Source of the DNA: Candidatus Aenigmarchaeota archaeon CG_4_9_14_3_um_filter_37_18
GTDB lineage: Archaea > Aenigmatarchaeota > Aenigmatarchaeia > CG10238-14
Length of the DNA: 32,201 bases
Assembly (NCBI GenBank): GCA_002789635.1
Contig: PFTQ01000002.1
Coordinates: 1 to 32,201 of the forward strand
Direction of reading: 5' to 3'
The position numbers were made by a program, and so were the translations under genes. Below the pieces are notes generated by a model. That model made no database searches. It saw nothing but the letters and a program-made list of their open reading frames with translations, and was not told the DNA's origin. Positions 1 through 8,116 of the stretch are shown piece after piece (within the stretch, counting starts at the first letter, position 1; each line of letters starts with the position of its first letter).

Positions 1-53
1 TTACATTGAACAAACCACAAAATATTAACCTTTAGGAAAAGAAAATTAACTCT

Positions 54-1715
54 ATGAAGTACTCTATTCTTACTGAAACTTATGAAAGGTTAGAAAAAGA
101 ACCTGGTAAATTGAAAAAAACTGAAATACTGTCCGAACTCCTGAAAAAAACCCCGAATGAAGTTCTCCCAAAAGTAGTCCTCTTAGCTTCAGGAAAAATA
201 TTCCCAGAATCCGGATCAGAAAAAGTTGGAATAGCGGCTAAAATGATGATCAAATCCTTGACCAGAGCAACAGGGCTCTCAGAAAAAGAAATAATAAAAG
301 AATTCAAGAAGACTGGAGATTTAGGAATGGTCGCTGAAAACTGCATTCAATCAAAAAAACAATCCTCCTTATTCAAAAAAGAATTAACCATTGGCCTAGT
401 CCTAGACAACCTTCAGAAACTCTCTCAAATGGAAGGAAAAGGTTCGCAAGAAAGAAAAATGGACTTGATCTCCCAGCTGCTGGTATCATCCAAACCAAAA
501 GAAGCAAGATACATAACTAGAACAGCCCTTGAAACTTTGAGAATAGGCGTTGCCGAGGGAATAGTGAGGGATGCAATAGCGCAAGCATTCAACATAGACA
601 AAAAATCAGTGGAAAATGCATGGTTCCTTAATCCTGATTATGGTGAGATCGCAAGAATAGCAAAAGAGAAAGGAGAGAAAGGGCTGAAAAAAGTGAGCCT
701 AAAAATAGGGAAGCCTTATATCGTGATGCTTGGCGAATCTTCACCCACTCTTAAAGAAGCGCTGGAAAAGTATGAGGAATGCATGCTGGAGTACAAATAC
801 GACGGGGTAAGGACGGAAATCCATAAGAAAGGCGATAAAATTCTCCTTTTCACAAGAAGGCTGGAAGATATAACAGATCAGTTTCCAGACCTTGTAGAAT
901 TATGCAAACAGGGAATAAAATGCGAGGAATGCATAATAGAAGGCGAGACTGTTGGCATCGACCCTAAAACTAACCAACCTATCCCATTTCAGCAATTATC
1001 AAGGCGTGTGCAGAGAAAATATGACATAAAAGAAACAATAAAAAAAATACCAATAAGAGTCTATTTGTTTGACGCCATCCAAGTAAATAGAAAAACTTTT
1101 TTGGATGAGAGCTACAAAGTGAGAAGAAAAGAATTGGAAAAAATGATCAACCCAATAAAAGGCAAGCTTGAATTGTCGCATAGCTTAATAACAAAAGACC
1201 TGAAGGAAGCCGAAGAATTTTATAAAAAATCTTTAAAGGAAGGTCAAGAAGGGTTGATGGTCAAGAATATTAATGCCAAGTATCAGCCTGGCCGCCGTGT
1301 AGGACAATGGCTGAAAGTTAAGCCTGTTCTTGAGCCGCTGGATCTTGCAATAGTAGGGGCAGAGTGGGGTACAGGAAAGAGGTCAAAATGGTTTGGGTCT
1401 TTATTTTTGGCCTGCATAAAAAAGCCTTATTCAAATGAATATCTAACATGCGGGAAACTAGGAACAGGTTTAAGCGATGAGCAATTCCAAGAGCTGACCA
1501 AGCAGTTGAAAGGCTTGATATTGGAAGAAAAGGGAACAGAAGTTAGGCTAAAGCCAGAAGTGATTGTAGAAGTAGGGTATGAAGAAATACAAAAATCCAC
1601 CAAATATGAATCAGGGTATGCTCTAAGATTCCCAAGACTAATCGGATTCAAGCCGGACAGGAAATTGCCGAACGAACTTCAAAAGATAGAAAAACTGTTT
1701 AAACAACAGCCATAG
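54..1715 (+). CDS. lig: ATP-dependent DNA ligase (archaeal type)
   Basis: This enzyme seals nicks in duplex DNA during replication and repair through a lysyl-AMP intermediate. The nucleotidyltransferase motif I is visible as EYKYDGVR, with the adenylated Lys near residue 248. Later motifs include VYLFDAI (about 346), EGLMVKN (about 402) and QWLKVKP (about 420). An alpha-helical DNA-binding domain fills residues 1-220 and an OB-fold the C-terminus. At 553 aa it is full length for the archaeal/eukaryotic LigI-like family. No clear SD precedes the ATG. A TATA-like TTTAGGAAA lies about 25 nt upstream, so a leaderless mRNA is likely. It is transcribed alone ahead of the TrmB-family gene. The family assignment is secure from motifs and length. 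Confidence 0.97.
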   Translation: MKYSILTETYERLEKEPGKLKKTEILSELLKKTPNEVLPKVVLLASGKIFPESGSEKVGIAAKMMIKSLTRATGLSEKEIIKEFKKTGDLGMVAENCIQSKKQSSLFKKELTIGLVLDNLQKLSQMEGKGSQERKMDLISQLLVSSKPKEARYITRTALETLRIGVAEGIVRDAIAQAFNIDKKSVENAWFLNPDYGEIARIAKEKGEKGLKKVSLKIGKPYIVMLGESSPTLKEALEKYEECMLEYKYDGVRTEIHKKGDKILLFTRRLEDITDQFPDLVELCKQGIKCEECIIEGETVGIDPKTNQPIPFQQLSRRVQRKYDIKETIKKIPIRVYLFDAIQVNRKTFLDESYKVRRKELEKMINPIKGKLELSHSLITKDLKEAEEFYKKSLKEGQEGLMVKNINAKYQPGRRVGQWLKVKPVLEPLDLAIVGAEWGTGKRSKWFGSLFLACIKKPYSNEYLTCGKLGTGLSDEQFQELTKQLKGLILEEKGTEVRLKPEVIVEVGYEEIQKSTKYESGYALRFPRLIGFKPDRKLPNELQKIEKLFKQQP

Positions 1716-1775
1716 CCAAGAAAACTAGATTAAATAGAAAGAAATCTCTGTTAAGATTAAAAAGTAATGAATAAA

Positions 1776-1798
1776 TTCTTAAATAGTCAATCACTATT
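1776..1798 (+). promoter_or_regulatory. TATA box and palindromic operator of the TrmB-family gene
   Basis: TTCTTAAATA is a TATA-like element about 26 nt above the expected transcript start. Overlapping it is the perfect inverted repeat AATAGT-CAATC-ACTATT (1782-1798), continued by AAGTA. A related arrangement, AATAGTAA-spacer-TTACTATTAAGTA, precedes the orphan gene starting at 14649. A palindrome straddling TATA and the start site fits a repressor site, plausibly used by the adjacent regulator on itself. That last step is inference. Confidence 0.55.
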
Positions 1799-1818
1799 AA
1801 GTAATAAGGGGGTGTATA

Positions 1819-2655
1819 ATGTTAGCCTCATCCGAAGTTATGGATTCGTTAAAGAGCATTGGATTAAACTTATATGAAAGAAAACTATGGGTTGCACTTC
1901 TTGCAAAAGGCGTAGCCACGGCAGGAGAATTATCTGCTGTTGCGAATGTCCCGAGATCAAGGAGTTACGATGTTCTACAAACACTAGCAGACAAGGGATA
2001 CGTAGTAGTTCAGACATCCAAGCCGCTTAAGTATGTAGCGGTATCGCCAAAAGAAGGTCTAGAAAAAGCAAAAGAAAAATTAAAGGAAAACTATGAAGTC
2101 AGTATTGACAGGATAGACAAGTTTCAAGGATCAAAAGCTGTCGATGAATTAAATCAAATCCACAAGAAAGGGCTGCAGTTAGTATTGCCAGAAGATTTGA
2201 CAGGGTCATTGAAAGGGAAATATTCTGTGCTTCAGCAGATGGATTCCATGTTCAAAAATGCGACTTCCTCGGTAAACATAGTGACAACGCCGACAGGGCT
2301 AAATGAACTGTTTGAAAATCAGTATAACATCCTAAAAAAATTGAAAGAAAAAGGTGTGAAAATAAGGATAGCAGCCAAAACAGACGAGAGATGCGCAGAA
2401 GCAATAAAAGCATTGTCAGGGGTTGCAGAGATTAAAGGAATATCAGATATGCCTGTTCCTTTGCATGGAAACTTCTATATTGTAGATGGCAAGGAATTGT
2501 CAATGGGCTTATCAGATCCAGAGACCGTGCATACGTCGCAGCAGATGATGTTTTGGACTAAATCGCAGCATGCAGCAGAAAGCCTAGGAGAACCGTTGTT
2601 TAATCTAGTGTGGCAAAGCTCAGGTGCTTTAACAACTGGAAAGAAAGTCAAATAA
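1819..2655 (+). CDS. TrmB-family transcriptional regulator
   Basis: This is a 278-aa cytoplasmic DNA-binding regulator. Residues about 8-80 form a winged HTH of the TrmB type, with the recognition-helix signature PRSRSYDVLQTLADKGYV and a wing. A short coiled linker follows (about 85-110). The remaining ~165 residues resemble the TrmB C-terminal effector domain, which in relatives binds sugars or other small ligands. The start is fixed by a strong SD, GGGGGTG, 5 nt before ATG. A perfect palindrome covers its promoter, suggesting autoregulation. Similar half-sites occur before the orphan genes at 14649 and 31561 and in the ELP3 intergenic region, which are candidate targets. The ligand is unknown. 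T-rich DNA after the stop probably terminates transcription. Confidence 0.85.
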   Translation: MLASSEVMDSLKSIGLNLYERKLWVALLAKGVATAGELSAVANVPRSRSYDVLQTLADKGYVVVQTSKPLKYVAVSPKEGLEKAKEKLKENYEVSIDRIDKFQGSKAVDELNQIHKKGLQLVLPEDLTGSLKGKYSVLQQMDSMFKNATSSVNIVTTPTGLNELFENQYNILKKLKEKGVKIRIAAKTDERCAEAIKALSGVAEIKGISDMPVPLHGNFYIVDGKELSMGLSDPETVHTSQQMMFWTKSQHAAESLGEPLFNLVWQSSGALTTGKKVK

Positions 2656-2680
2656 TTCTTTCTTTTTTCTTTTTATTTTT
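2653..2680 (+). terminator. T-rich terminator between convergent genes
   Basis: The run TTCTTTCTTTTTTCTTTTTATTTTTAA directly follows the stop of the TrmB-family gene and meets the end of thrS on the other strand. Archaeal RNA polymerase terminates on such U-tracts without a hairpin. Confidence 0.6.
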
Positions 2681-4574
2681 AACCAACAAATATCGGCCTT
2701 TTTGAAAGTATTTTTGGGAGCGAGAGTTTTTTGAATGGTTTATCTCCGACTTCATCTTTTATTTTTTTAACTAATTCTTCTAGTTTCATCTTGACTTCTT
2801 TGCTTTTTTCTGACCTGATTCTAATGTTGAATTGACCACTATCTTTCTCTCTGCTTCCTAGGACAAGTATGAATGGCACCCATTCTAATTCCGCGTCTCT
2901 TATTCTTTTCTGGACTGTAAGTTGCCTGTCATCAACATCTACTCTTATATTCTCTTTCTCTAGTTTTTGCATTACCTCCTTTGAGAAATCCACAAAATCA
3001 TCTGACAGTGGGATTAATCTGATTTGAGTTGGGGATAACCATAATGGTAGTTGCGAAATACCCCCTGATTTTTCTGTCAAATAAGCTCTCTCCAACAAAG
3101 CGTAAATATCCCGTTCGATTGCACCACTGGGGGAGCAGTGGAGTATTATCACTTCCTTTTTTTTGTTATTCTCATCTATGTACCTTATTCCATAATTCTT
3201 TGAATTCTCAATATCTATCTGGTCTGTTGATAAGGCTGAGCATTTTCCTAAAGCATCTACAATATTGAACTCATACTTAAGAACAAAGTAAAACACCTTT
3301 TTATCCCAAATTTCGATTAATGCAGGTTTACCATGGAGTCTCAACAAAAGTTCAATGAAGTCTTTGTGTTCCTTGTAGAAATCCTTTGTGAATCTTACAG
3401 CAAGCTCATATTCTCCTTTTTTGAAGCCAATTCCATCAAGGGTTTCCTGCGACATTTTGAATCTTTTCTGGAATTCTTGGATGGCTTGTGGAATGTCTTT
3501 ACAAAAAGCATGAACGTCTGGCATTGTAAATGCTCTCAATCTTCTTAATCCTGCCAACTCACTCTTTCTCTCTCTTCTGAAACTGTATCTTGTCAATTCA
3601 TAAAGCCATACTGGCAAATCCTTGTGGGAGATTGTCATATCGTCTGCCATGCAAAATTGGCCGAAGCAAGCGCTGAAACGCCCAAAAAACTCCCGATCAC
3701 CAGATTTTATGATATATTGTCTTGCAGGGAATTTATTTAGATAAGCGACAGCTGCAGGATGATCTACACTATACATCAATGGGGTTTCAACTTCCATCCC
3801 CCCGTAATCAATAACTGTTTTAGTTACAAATTCTTCTAATAATGATTTGATTAGTCTGCCTTTAGGATAAAATCTTAGATTTCCTGAATCACTTGCATCT
3901 TCATAATCAGCTATTTCCATCTCTCTCATCATTTTGATATGCGGAGGAGCAATTGTTACTTCCCTGTTTTTTGCAAGTTCATATAAAGCGAATTTCTCTA
4001 GATTAGGATATTTTTTGAAATCAAAATCGCCGACTACTTTCCCCTTATCAACTTTTATTGGAATTAATTTCCCGTCAATATCCATGATATGCCAGTGTGA
4101 AACAATTTTTTCTTCTTCCTTTAATGCTTTTGATACTAGTTCTTCTTCCTCTTTTTTAACGTCCTTGCTTGTAATAGTCTTACCCTGCTCAGCCATTGGA
4201 TGCCCTTTGATCTTGAATGAGTATTGCTTATTCCAGCCGAATGGAGATCGATGAGTCTTTAGCCCTAATTTCTTCGCCTCTGTTTCCATTTCCTTAATCA
4301 CTTTCAAAGCATCTGACGGCTTGGCTAGATCACTACTAAGATGTGCAAATGGGTAAATGAGGACTTCATTGCACTTAATAACATCCAAACTTTCTTTAAC
4401 TTCTTTCATTGCTTTCTTAGCGACAGAAATATCATCATCCTTCTCAGCAGCTACAAAAACTACAACTATGTTATCATATCTAACTTTCTTTTTCTCGGCT
4501 TCTTCAGCCATTTCTATTTCTTTTTTTATCGGCTCATATTCTATGAAATCAACATGGAGCTGGAGTATTCTCAT
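2679..4574 (-). CDS. thrS: Threonyl-tRNA synthetase with archaeal editing domain
   Basis: This enzyme charges tRNA-Thr and hydrolyses mischarged Ser-tRNA-Thr. Residues 1 to about 140 are the archaeal DTD-like editing domain, with characteristic YPFAHLSSDLAKP (about 74-86) and SPFGW (110-114). The class II catalytic core follows: motif 1 near 240-270, motif 2 around RYSFRRERKSE (329-339), motif 3 around SGAIERD (483-489). A conserved Cys/His set suits the catalytic Zn. The C-terminal anticodon-binding domain carries GGISQLPLWLSP and VDVDDR. At 631 aa it is complete. Start: GAGGTG lies 6 nt before this ATG; an ATG 4 nt upstream is out of frame. TATA-like TTTAAGTAT lies upstream. It is convergent with the TrmB-family gene. 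Confidence 0.97.
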   Translation of the reverse strand: MRILQLHVDFIEYEPIKKEIEMAEEAEKKKVRYDNIVVVFVAAEKDDDISVAKKAMKEVKESLDVIKCNEVLIYPFAHLSSDLAKPSDALKVIKEMETEAKKLGLKTHRSPFGWNKQYSFKIKGHPMAEQGKTITSKDVKKEEEELVSKALKEEEKIVSHWHIMDIDGKLIPIKVDKGKVVGDFDFKKYPNLEKFALYELAKNREVTIAPPHIKMMREMEIADYEDASDSGNLRFYPKGRLIKSLLEEFVTKTVIDYGGMEVETPLMYSVDHPAAVAYLNKFPARQYIIKSGDREFFGRFSACFGQFCMADDMTISHKDLPVWLYELTRYSFRRERKSELAGLRRLRAFTMPDVHAFCKDIPQAIQEFQKRFKMSQETLDGIGFKKGEYELAVRFTKDFYKEHKDFIELLLRLHGKPALIEIWDKKVFYFVLKYEFNIVDALGKCSALSTDQIDIENSKNYGIRYIDENNKKKEVIILHCSPSGAIERDIYALLERAYLTEKSGGISQLPLWLSPTQIRLIPLSDDFVDFSKEVMQKLEKENIRVDVDDRQLTVQKRIRDAELEWVPFILVLGSREKDSGQFNIRIRSEKSKEVKMKLEELVKKIKDEVGDKPFKKLSLPKILSKRPIFVG

Positions 4575-4619
4575 TCATTGCACCTCTTAATTATTTCTTA
4601 GCAATACTTAAATTATAAT

Positions 4620-4859
4620 CTAATTGTCACCTTTGTCGTTAAATGGATAAGCCACTGCTTCATATAGGGAGAATCTCCAACATTTCTTGAAAGCCCTTTG
4701 AATGGTCTCTTGAGCATTTCCAGAGCAATAAGGCACTTTTTCCGCTACCCTCCAGGCAAATCTCTGAGCCCTCTCAATATCTCCACCGTAAACTTGTATG
4801 AGTAAATTCCTTTCAACATCTGGGATAGGATCCGGCCAACCGCAATCTGTATCAGTCAT
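4620..4859 (-). CDS. Hypothetical protein, second of a coupled pair
   Basis: This 79-aa protein has no family I recognise. It has no signal peptide or membrane segment. It is rich in aromatic and charged residues and looks mostly helical after an N-terminal DCGWPDPIPD stretch. Its ATG overlaps the stop of the preceding gene as TAATG, so it is translationally coupled to that gene and the two products probably act together. It ends shortly before the thrS promoter region. It is supported as a real gene by the coupling and by its position in a compact minus-strand run. Confidence 0.6.
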   Translation of the reverse strand: MTDTDCGWPDPIPDVERNLLIQVYGGDIERAQRFAWRVAEKVPYCSGNAQETIQRAFKKCWRFSLYEAVAYPFNDKGDN

Positions 4860-5128
4860 TATATCATCTCCAACAAATTCGGTCTCCCTGAGCCTCTGTC
4901 CTGAACAACTATTTGAACGTTATTTCGCTCGATAAGGTCGAAAATATTAGAATCACATCTGGATGAAGAATACTTCGAGAAGGAGAACTTCCTGATCTGA
5001 GAGTGGTTTTCTAATATCCATCTGACCAGTTTTTCACTGGCAAATTTTCTGAAATGGACGATTTCCACAGCAGGCGAGATTTTCTCAAGGTCGGCATAGC
5101 TAGAAATAGACAAATGTTTTACATTCAC
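4859..5128 (-). CDS. Hypothetical protein, first of a coupled pair
   Basis: This 89-aa soluble protein of unknown function has alternating strand and helix character: SEKLVRWILENHSQIRKFSFSKY, then NNVQIVVQDRGSGRPNLLEMI. This looks like a small alpha/beta domain with a GSGRPN loop near the end. The start ATG follows GGGTGA. A TATA element (TATTTATACC on the minus strand, 5181-5190) lies about 55 nt upstream, giving a short leader. It shares a TAATG junction with the downstream 79-aa gene. I cannot assign a function. A DNA- or nucleotide-binding role would be speculation. Confidence 0.65.
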   Translation of the reverse strand: MNVKHLSISSYADLEKISPAVEIVHFRKFASEKLVRWILENHSQIRKFSFSKYSSSRCDSNIFDLIERNNVQIVVQDRGSGRPNLLEMI

Positions 5129-5211
5129 CCTGTCCGACTTTCACCTTGCACCTTAATCACTTAGGATTGTTGGAATCACAGGTATAAATAAGTTGGAGAA
5201 ATGTCACTGAG

Positions 5212-5469
5212 TTAGTTTGTGAGTTCTCTAAAAACCTGAATATCAGCTTGACGACCAAAAGATTCAAGAGCTCTAATTATTGTATCTCTCGATATTTCAC
5301 CATCATATCCAAAGGAATAAAAACGACGACCACTGAAAGAGTCATAAGCTAGGAACCTCCATACAGACGATCCAGGAATAATATTGCAATAATTATTTCT
5401 TATCCAAAGTAAAAAATCCGCATCCTTCCCTCTCAAGTCCCCGAATATAATTAGATAATTTGTCTGCAT
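5212..5469 (-). CDS. Hypothetical 85-aa protein
   Basis: This small soluble protein has no recognised family. The sequence reads as a beta strand (NYLIIFGDL), a helix (DADFLLWIRNNY), strands around VWRFLAYDSF and RRFYSFGYDG, and a C-terminal helix (RDTIIRALESFGR). That is consistent with a compact alpha/beta fold of ferredoxin-like size. It lies between the YbaK-type gene and the coupled pair on the same strand, but the 83-nt gap before the pair holds a separate TATA box. Independent transcription is therefore likely. Whether it is translated is judged only from ORF quality and gene packing. Confidence 0.55.
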   Translation of the reverse strand: MQTNYLIIFGDLRGKDADFLLWIRNNYCNIIPGSSVWRFLAYDSFSGRRFYSFGYDGEISRDTIIRALESFGRQADIQVFRELTN

Positions 5470-5487
5470 ATTAACAATAACTGAAAT

Positions 5488-5943
5488 CTAACATATATCT
5501 TCAACTAAAAAATCATTAAGCCTAACAATATCTTTCGATCCAATCTCAATTAATGAGGTGTTTGTTCCTCCTCCACCGAAATTAGTTTCAAACTCAAGCA
5601 CCTTCCTGTCAATAATAACTCTTTTGATATTTTCATAACAACAAGGTGGCGTAGCACCAGGATCGTAGCCGCTGTATTTGTGGGCCTCTTTGAAAGGACA
5701 GACTTTAACTTTACTACCAACAATCTTTTCAACTTTTTTAGTGTCTAATCTGCAGTTGCCAGGAATGATGCAAACAATCGCATAATCATCAACCAAGCAA
5801 ACAAGAGACTTTACTATCTTCTCCAGTGGTATTCCAGTCTTCGCAGCCGCATCAGCCGTGTGGACTGTTGATTCCTTTTCGTGGATTTTGTACCAGACTC
5901 CCTTATCAGTGAGATACTTCTCAAGGATTTTTTGATTGAACAT
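5488..5943 (-). CDS. YbaK/ProX-family aminoacyl-tRNA deacylase
   Basis: This 151-aa stand-alone editing domain of the YbaK/EbsC/ProX family hydrolyses mischarged aminoacyl-tRNAs in trans, typically Cys- or Ala-tRNA-Pro. The conserved catalytic-pocket Lys is Lys45 in EKIVKSLV. Family signatures are GYDPGATPP (about 92-100) and the glycine-rich FGGGG loop followed by a strand (122-134). Length is typical. The exact substrate cannot be read from sequence. It is transcribed divergently from the HPF-like gene across about 65 nt of A+T-rich DNA. With the editing domain of ThrRS nearby it adds to a translation-fidelity theme, although no operon link exists. Confidence 0.85.
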   Translation of the reverse strand: MFNQKILEKYLTDKGVWYKIHEKESTVHTADAAAKTGIPLEKIVKSLVCLVDDYAIVCIIPGNCRLDTKKVEKIVGSKVKVCPFKEAHKYSGYDPGATPPCCYENIKRVIIDRKVLEFETNFGGGGTNTSLIEIGSKDIVRLNDFLVEDIC

Positions 5944-6009
5944 AATAAATCTCTAAATATTTTCGCAAATAAATGTTAAGAAAGTTAATTTTAATCAGAG
6001 GTGGGAATG

Positions 6010-6348
6010 ATGCACAGATTGGATTTAGTTGGATTTGATAGGTTTGATGTTGATACAGTGGAAGAAGTTAAGGAGAAGATGAAGCCATTGATAAATAAGT
6101 ACGACCAGATGTTCGATACAGATACAATACAGGCTTTCAGATTATCAGTCAAAACCACGAAAAAGGATGGTGGAAAAGATCTCCACGAATTAACCATGCT
6201 ATTGAACACAACTCTCGGTGATTTTCGTGTCAGAAAAGATGGATGGGAAATACTATCTCTTGTAGACGAAATGGAGTCAGTCCTTGAAAGGCAGATCAAA
6301 GAGAAAAAGGAGCGAATAATCAAAGATAGAAAAGGGAGAAATGCTTAA
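6010..6348 (+). CDS. HPF/RaiA-like ribosome-associated protein (tentative)
   Basis: This is a 112-115 aa soluble protein. The predicted order is strand-helix-strand-strand-strand-helix, ending in a long basic helix that reads DEMESVLERQIKEKKERIIKDRK. This resembles the C-terminal helix of hibernation-promoting/YfiA proteins, where a conserved 'D.A.DkLerQl.kykek' pattern precedes the end. The resemblance is at pattern level only. A role in ribosome binding under stress is inference. Start choice: the ORF track begins at a GTG that is itself part of the SD (AGAGGTGGG), so the ATG at 6010 (or 6007) is the real start, with 6 nt spacing. It could instead be an unrelated dodecin-like or S30AE-like domain. 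Confidence 0.5.
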   Translation: MHRLDLVGFDRFDVDTVEEVKEKMKPLINKYDQMFDTDTIQAFRLSVKTTKKDGGKDLHELTMLLNTTLGDFRVRKDGWEILSLVDEMESVLERQIKEKKERIIKDRKGRNA

Positions 6349-6382
6349 ATTTTAATTCTTCTTATTCCTAATTGTTCTTTAA

Positions 6383-6485
6383 AGTCCCTTCGTCTAGTGG
6401 TCAAGGATAGCGAGGTTTTAACCCTATAAGGCTTTGGTCGCTAGGAAGACACCCGTTGGCGGCGGTTCGAATCCGCCAGGGACTA
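6383..6485 (+). tRNA. tRNA-Gln(TTG) with two introns
   Basis: The acceptor AGTCCCT/AGGGACT with A73 and the T-arm GGCGG-TTCGAAT-CCGCC are plain. A1-T72 and A73 are archaeal tRNA-Gln features. The anticodon arm closes only after removing two introns. Intron 1 (6413-6429, 17 nt, between positions 29 and 30) has central helix ATAG/CTAT, bulges CG^A and AA^G, and inner stem GGT-TTTA-ACC. Intron 2 (6438-6450, 13 nt, position 37/38) has central helix CTTT/GAAG and bulges GG^T and AC^A. The mature stem GCGGG/CCCGT then encloses loop CTTTGGA, anticodon TTG at 6434-6436, with a 4-nt variable loop. CCA is not encoded. Confidence 0.9.
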
Positions 6486-6502
6486 TTAATTAAGCTGATT
6501 TT

Positions 6503-7411
6503 ATGAATAAAGAAATTCTAAATCATTATCTTCAATTCAGTGTATTTACAAACCCTGGCTGCTATAAAGAAATGTTACAAAAACTCCCGGAAGATATCAG
6601 AAAGATCGGTATACTTGTAAGAAAACAAATCATTCACAGAGTCACCCTCAGAAAAGGCAATATTGGCTCTAACTCTGATTTAAGATATGGGGATATGGAT
6701 AAGTTCCCGTGGTGGAGATTAAGATGTGATGATGATATTCTTCCAACTGCCTCGGCTATGATATCAGAATTAATGAGATTGGATAAAAGAGGGTTTGTGC
6801 CGAATCGCCCAGTTGAGAATAAAATAGTTGTGACTTGTCGGTGTGTTTCAATCCTAACAGCATCAATTCTCAAAAGCAAAGGTATTCCGTGCAGAGTTAG
6901 ATCTGGATTTGCACCTTATTTTTTTGAAGGAAGTTGGGATCATTGGATAAACCAATATTGGGATAAAAAACAAAAAAGATGGATCACAATAGATGTGGAT
7001 GGGTGTTTAGAAGATTTAGGGTTTGATCCATTCGACATTCCTCCAAATAGATTTGACTGGGCGGCTAACACTTGGCTGGGGATAAGAAAAAATAACCTGA
7101 ATGAAAACAATTTTATCAATGCCGGGGGTTATAGGGGATTAATGCCAGCAATGTGGGAAATATTTTATGATTTTCACAGCCTGATGAATAATGAGATCAT
7201 ATACTTTCATAATCCAAACTACAGCAGAATAAGTGAATTCAACAAACTGAAAGAAAAGGATTTCAAAGAGATTGATGACCTGGCTGAACTAATGTTAGAT
7301 CCTGATAAAAATTTCCAAGACCTCAAAAAAATTTGGAATACAAAGAAAAAATTCAGAATATTAAGTGGTGGGTTAATAGAAGATAAAGACCATGTTAAAT
7401 ACAGGTGCTGA
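6503..7411 (+). CDS. Transglutaminase-like cysteine protease-fold protein
   Basis: This 302-aa cytoplasmic-looking protein has no signal peptide. A transglutaminase-like core is visible with the catalytic triad in the usual order. Cys114 lies in TCRCVSILTASILKSKGIPCRVRSG, His147 in SWDHWINQYW, and Asp164 in RWITIDVDG. The segment after the core (FDPFDIPPNRFDWAANTWLG) is tryptophan- and aromatic-rich, as in related uncharacterised bacterial and archaeal proteins. Substrate is unknown; family members may be peptidases, peptide N-glycanases or inactive binders. It begins 17 nt after tRNA-Gln. Its stop lies 3 nt before the next ATG, so it forms an operon with the Trm9-like methyltransferase. Confidence 0.75.
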   Translation: MNKEILNHYLQFSVFTNPGCYKEMLQKLPEDIRKIGILVRKQIIHRVTLRKGNIGSNSDLRYGDMDKFPWWRLRCDDDILPTASAMISELMRLDKRGFVPNRPVENKIVVTCRCVSILTASILKSKGIPCRVRSGFAPYFFEGSWDHWINQYWDKKQKRWITIDVDGCLEDLGFDPFDIPPNRFDWAANTWLGIRKNNLNENNFINAGGYRGLMPAMWEIFYDFHSLMNNEIIYFHNPNYSRISEFNKLKEKDFKEIDDLAELMLDPDKNFQDLKKIWNTKKKFRILSGGLIEDKDHVKYRC

Positions 7412-7414
7412 CTG

Positions 7415-8068
7415 ATGCATGAAGCCCTTCAAAAAACTTGGGATACAATAGCAGACTCCTGGTCTAATCTTAGAGTCAGGCCTTGGAGAGAAGTTTTGGA
7501 ATTCTCGAAAGATGTTAAAAAAGGAGTTGTTCTAGATATAGGCTGCGGCAACTGCAGGAATCTTATCCCATTTATTGGAAATGGAATTGAATGCATAGGC
7601 ATGGATTTCTCGAAAGGGATGATAAAACAGTCGAAAATATTCCTTAAGAAGCGTAATCTGAAAGCGAATTTAGTGATAGGCATCTCTGCGAACCTGCCAT
7701 TCAAAAATGAGAGTGTTTCGACGGTGATATGCAATGCTGTGCTTCATGATATAATCCAAAAAGAAGATATAAGCAGGTCGCTGAAAGAAATCCGCAGAGT
7801 TGCAAAAAATAATTGTGAGGTTCTAATGAGCGTATGGAACAGATGTCAAAAGAGATTTATCTGGCCGCTAATCAAAAGTTTCTTTTCAGGAAATTATGCC
7901 GATATTTGGGTTGACTGGAATTATCATGGAAAAATTTACAAGAGGTTTTATCATCTTTACACAAAAAAGGAATTGAGAAATGAAATTGAAAAAGTTGAAT
8001 TAAAAGTTGAAAAGGGCTGGAATGACGAAAAAGGCAATATTTGGTTGTTGATAACAAAGTGGGAATAG
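7415..8068 (+). CDS. Trm9-like SAM-dependent tRNA methyltransferase
   Basis: This is a 217-aa Rossmann-fold methyltransferase. Motif I is VVLDIGCGNCRN (about 38-49), the acidic end of strand 2 is GMDFSKG, and motif IV is around CNAVLHDI. The N-terminal TWDTIADSWSNLRVRPWREVLEF and the late RFYHLYTKKEL match the pattern of Trm9/ALKBH8-type enzymes. In yeast Trm9 esterifies cm5U34 to mcm5U34 in tRNAs read by wobble uridine. That identity is inferred from motifs. The required partner Trm112 is not in the window. The gene is 3 nt downstream of the transglutaminase-like gene. ELP3 and a 2-thiolation enzyme lie in the next 4 kb on the same strand. Confidence 0.65.
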   Translation: MHEALQKTWDTIADSWSNLRVRPWREVLEFSKDVKKGVVLDIGCGNCRNLIPFIGNGIECIGMDFSKGMIKQSKIFLKKRNLKANLVIGISANLPFKNESVSTVICNAVLHDIIQKEDISRSLKEIRRVAKNNCEVLMSVWNRCQKRFIWPLIKSFFSGNYADIWVDWNYHGKIYKRFYHLYTKKELRNEIEKVELKVEKGWNDEKGNIWLLITKWE

Positions 8069-8116
8069 CCTCTGAAAACTATAAGTTAACACAATTCAAT
8101 CTAATATAAGGATTGA

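Noticed and set aside
6383-6485. Reading the tRNA as tRNA-Lys(TTT) or tRNA-Glu(TTC) with one 30-nt intron
   Set aside because: Both leave mismatches in the anticodon stem and poor bulge-helix-bulge geometry. A1-U72/A73 and the two-intron model fit tRNA-Gln without any mismatch.
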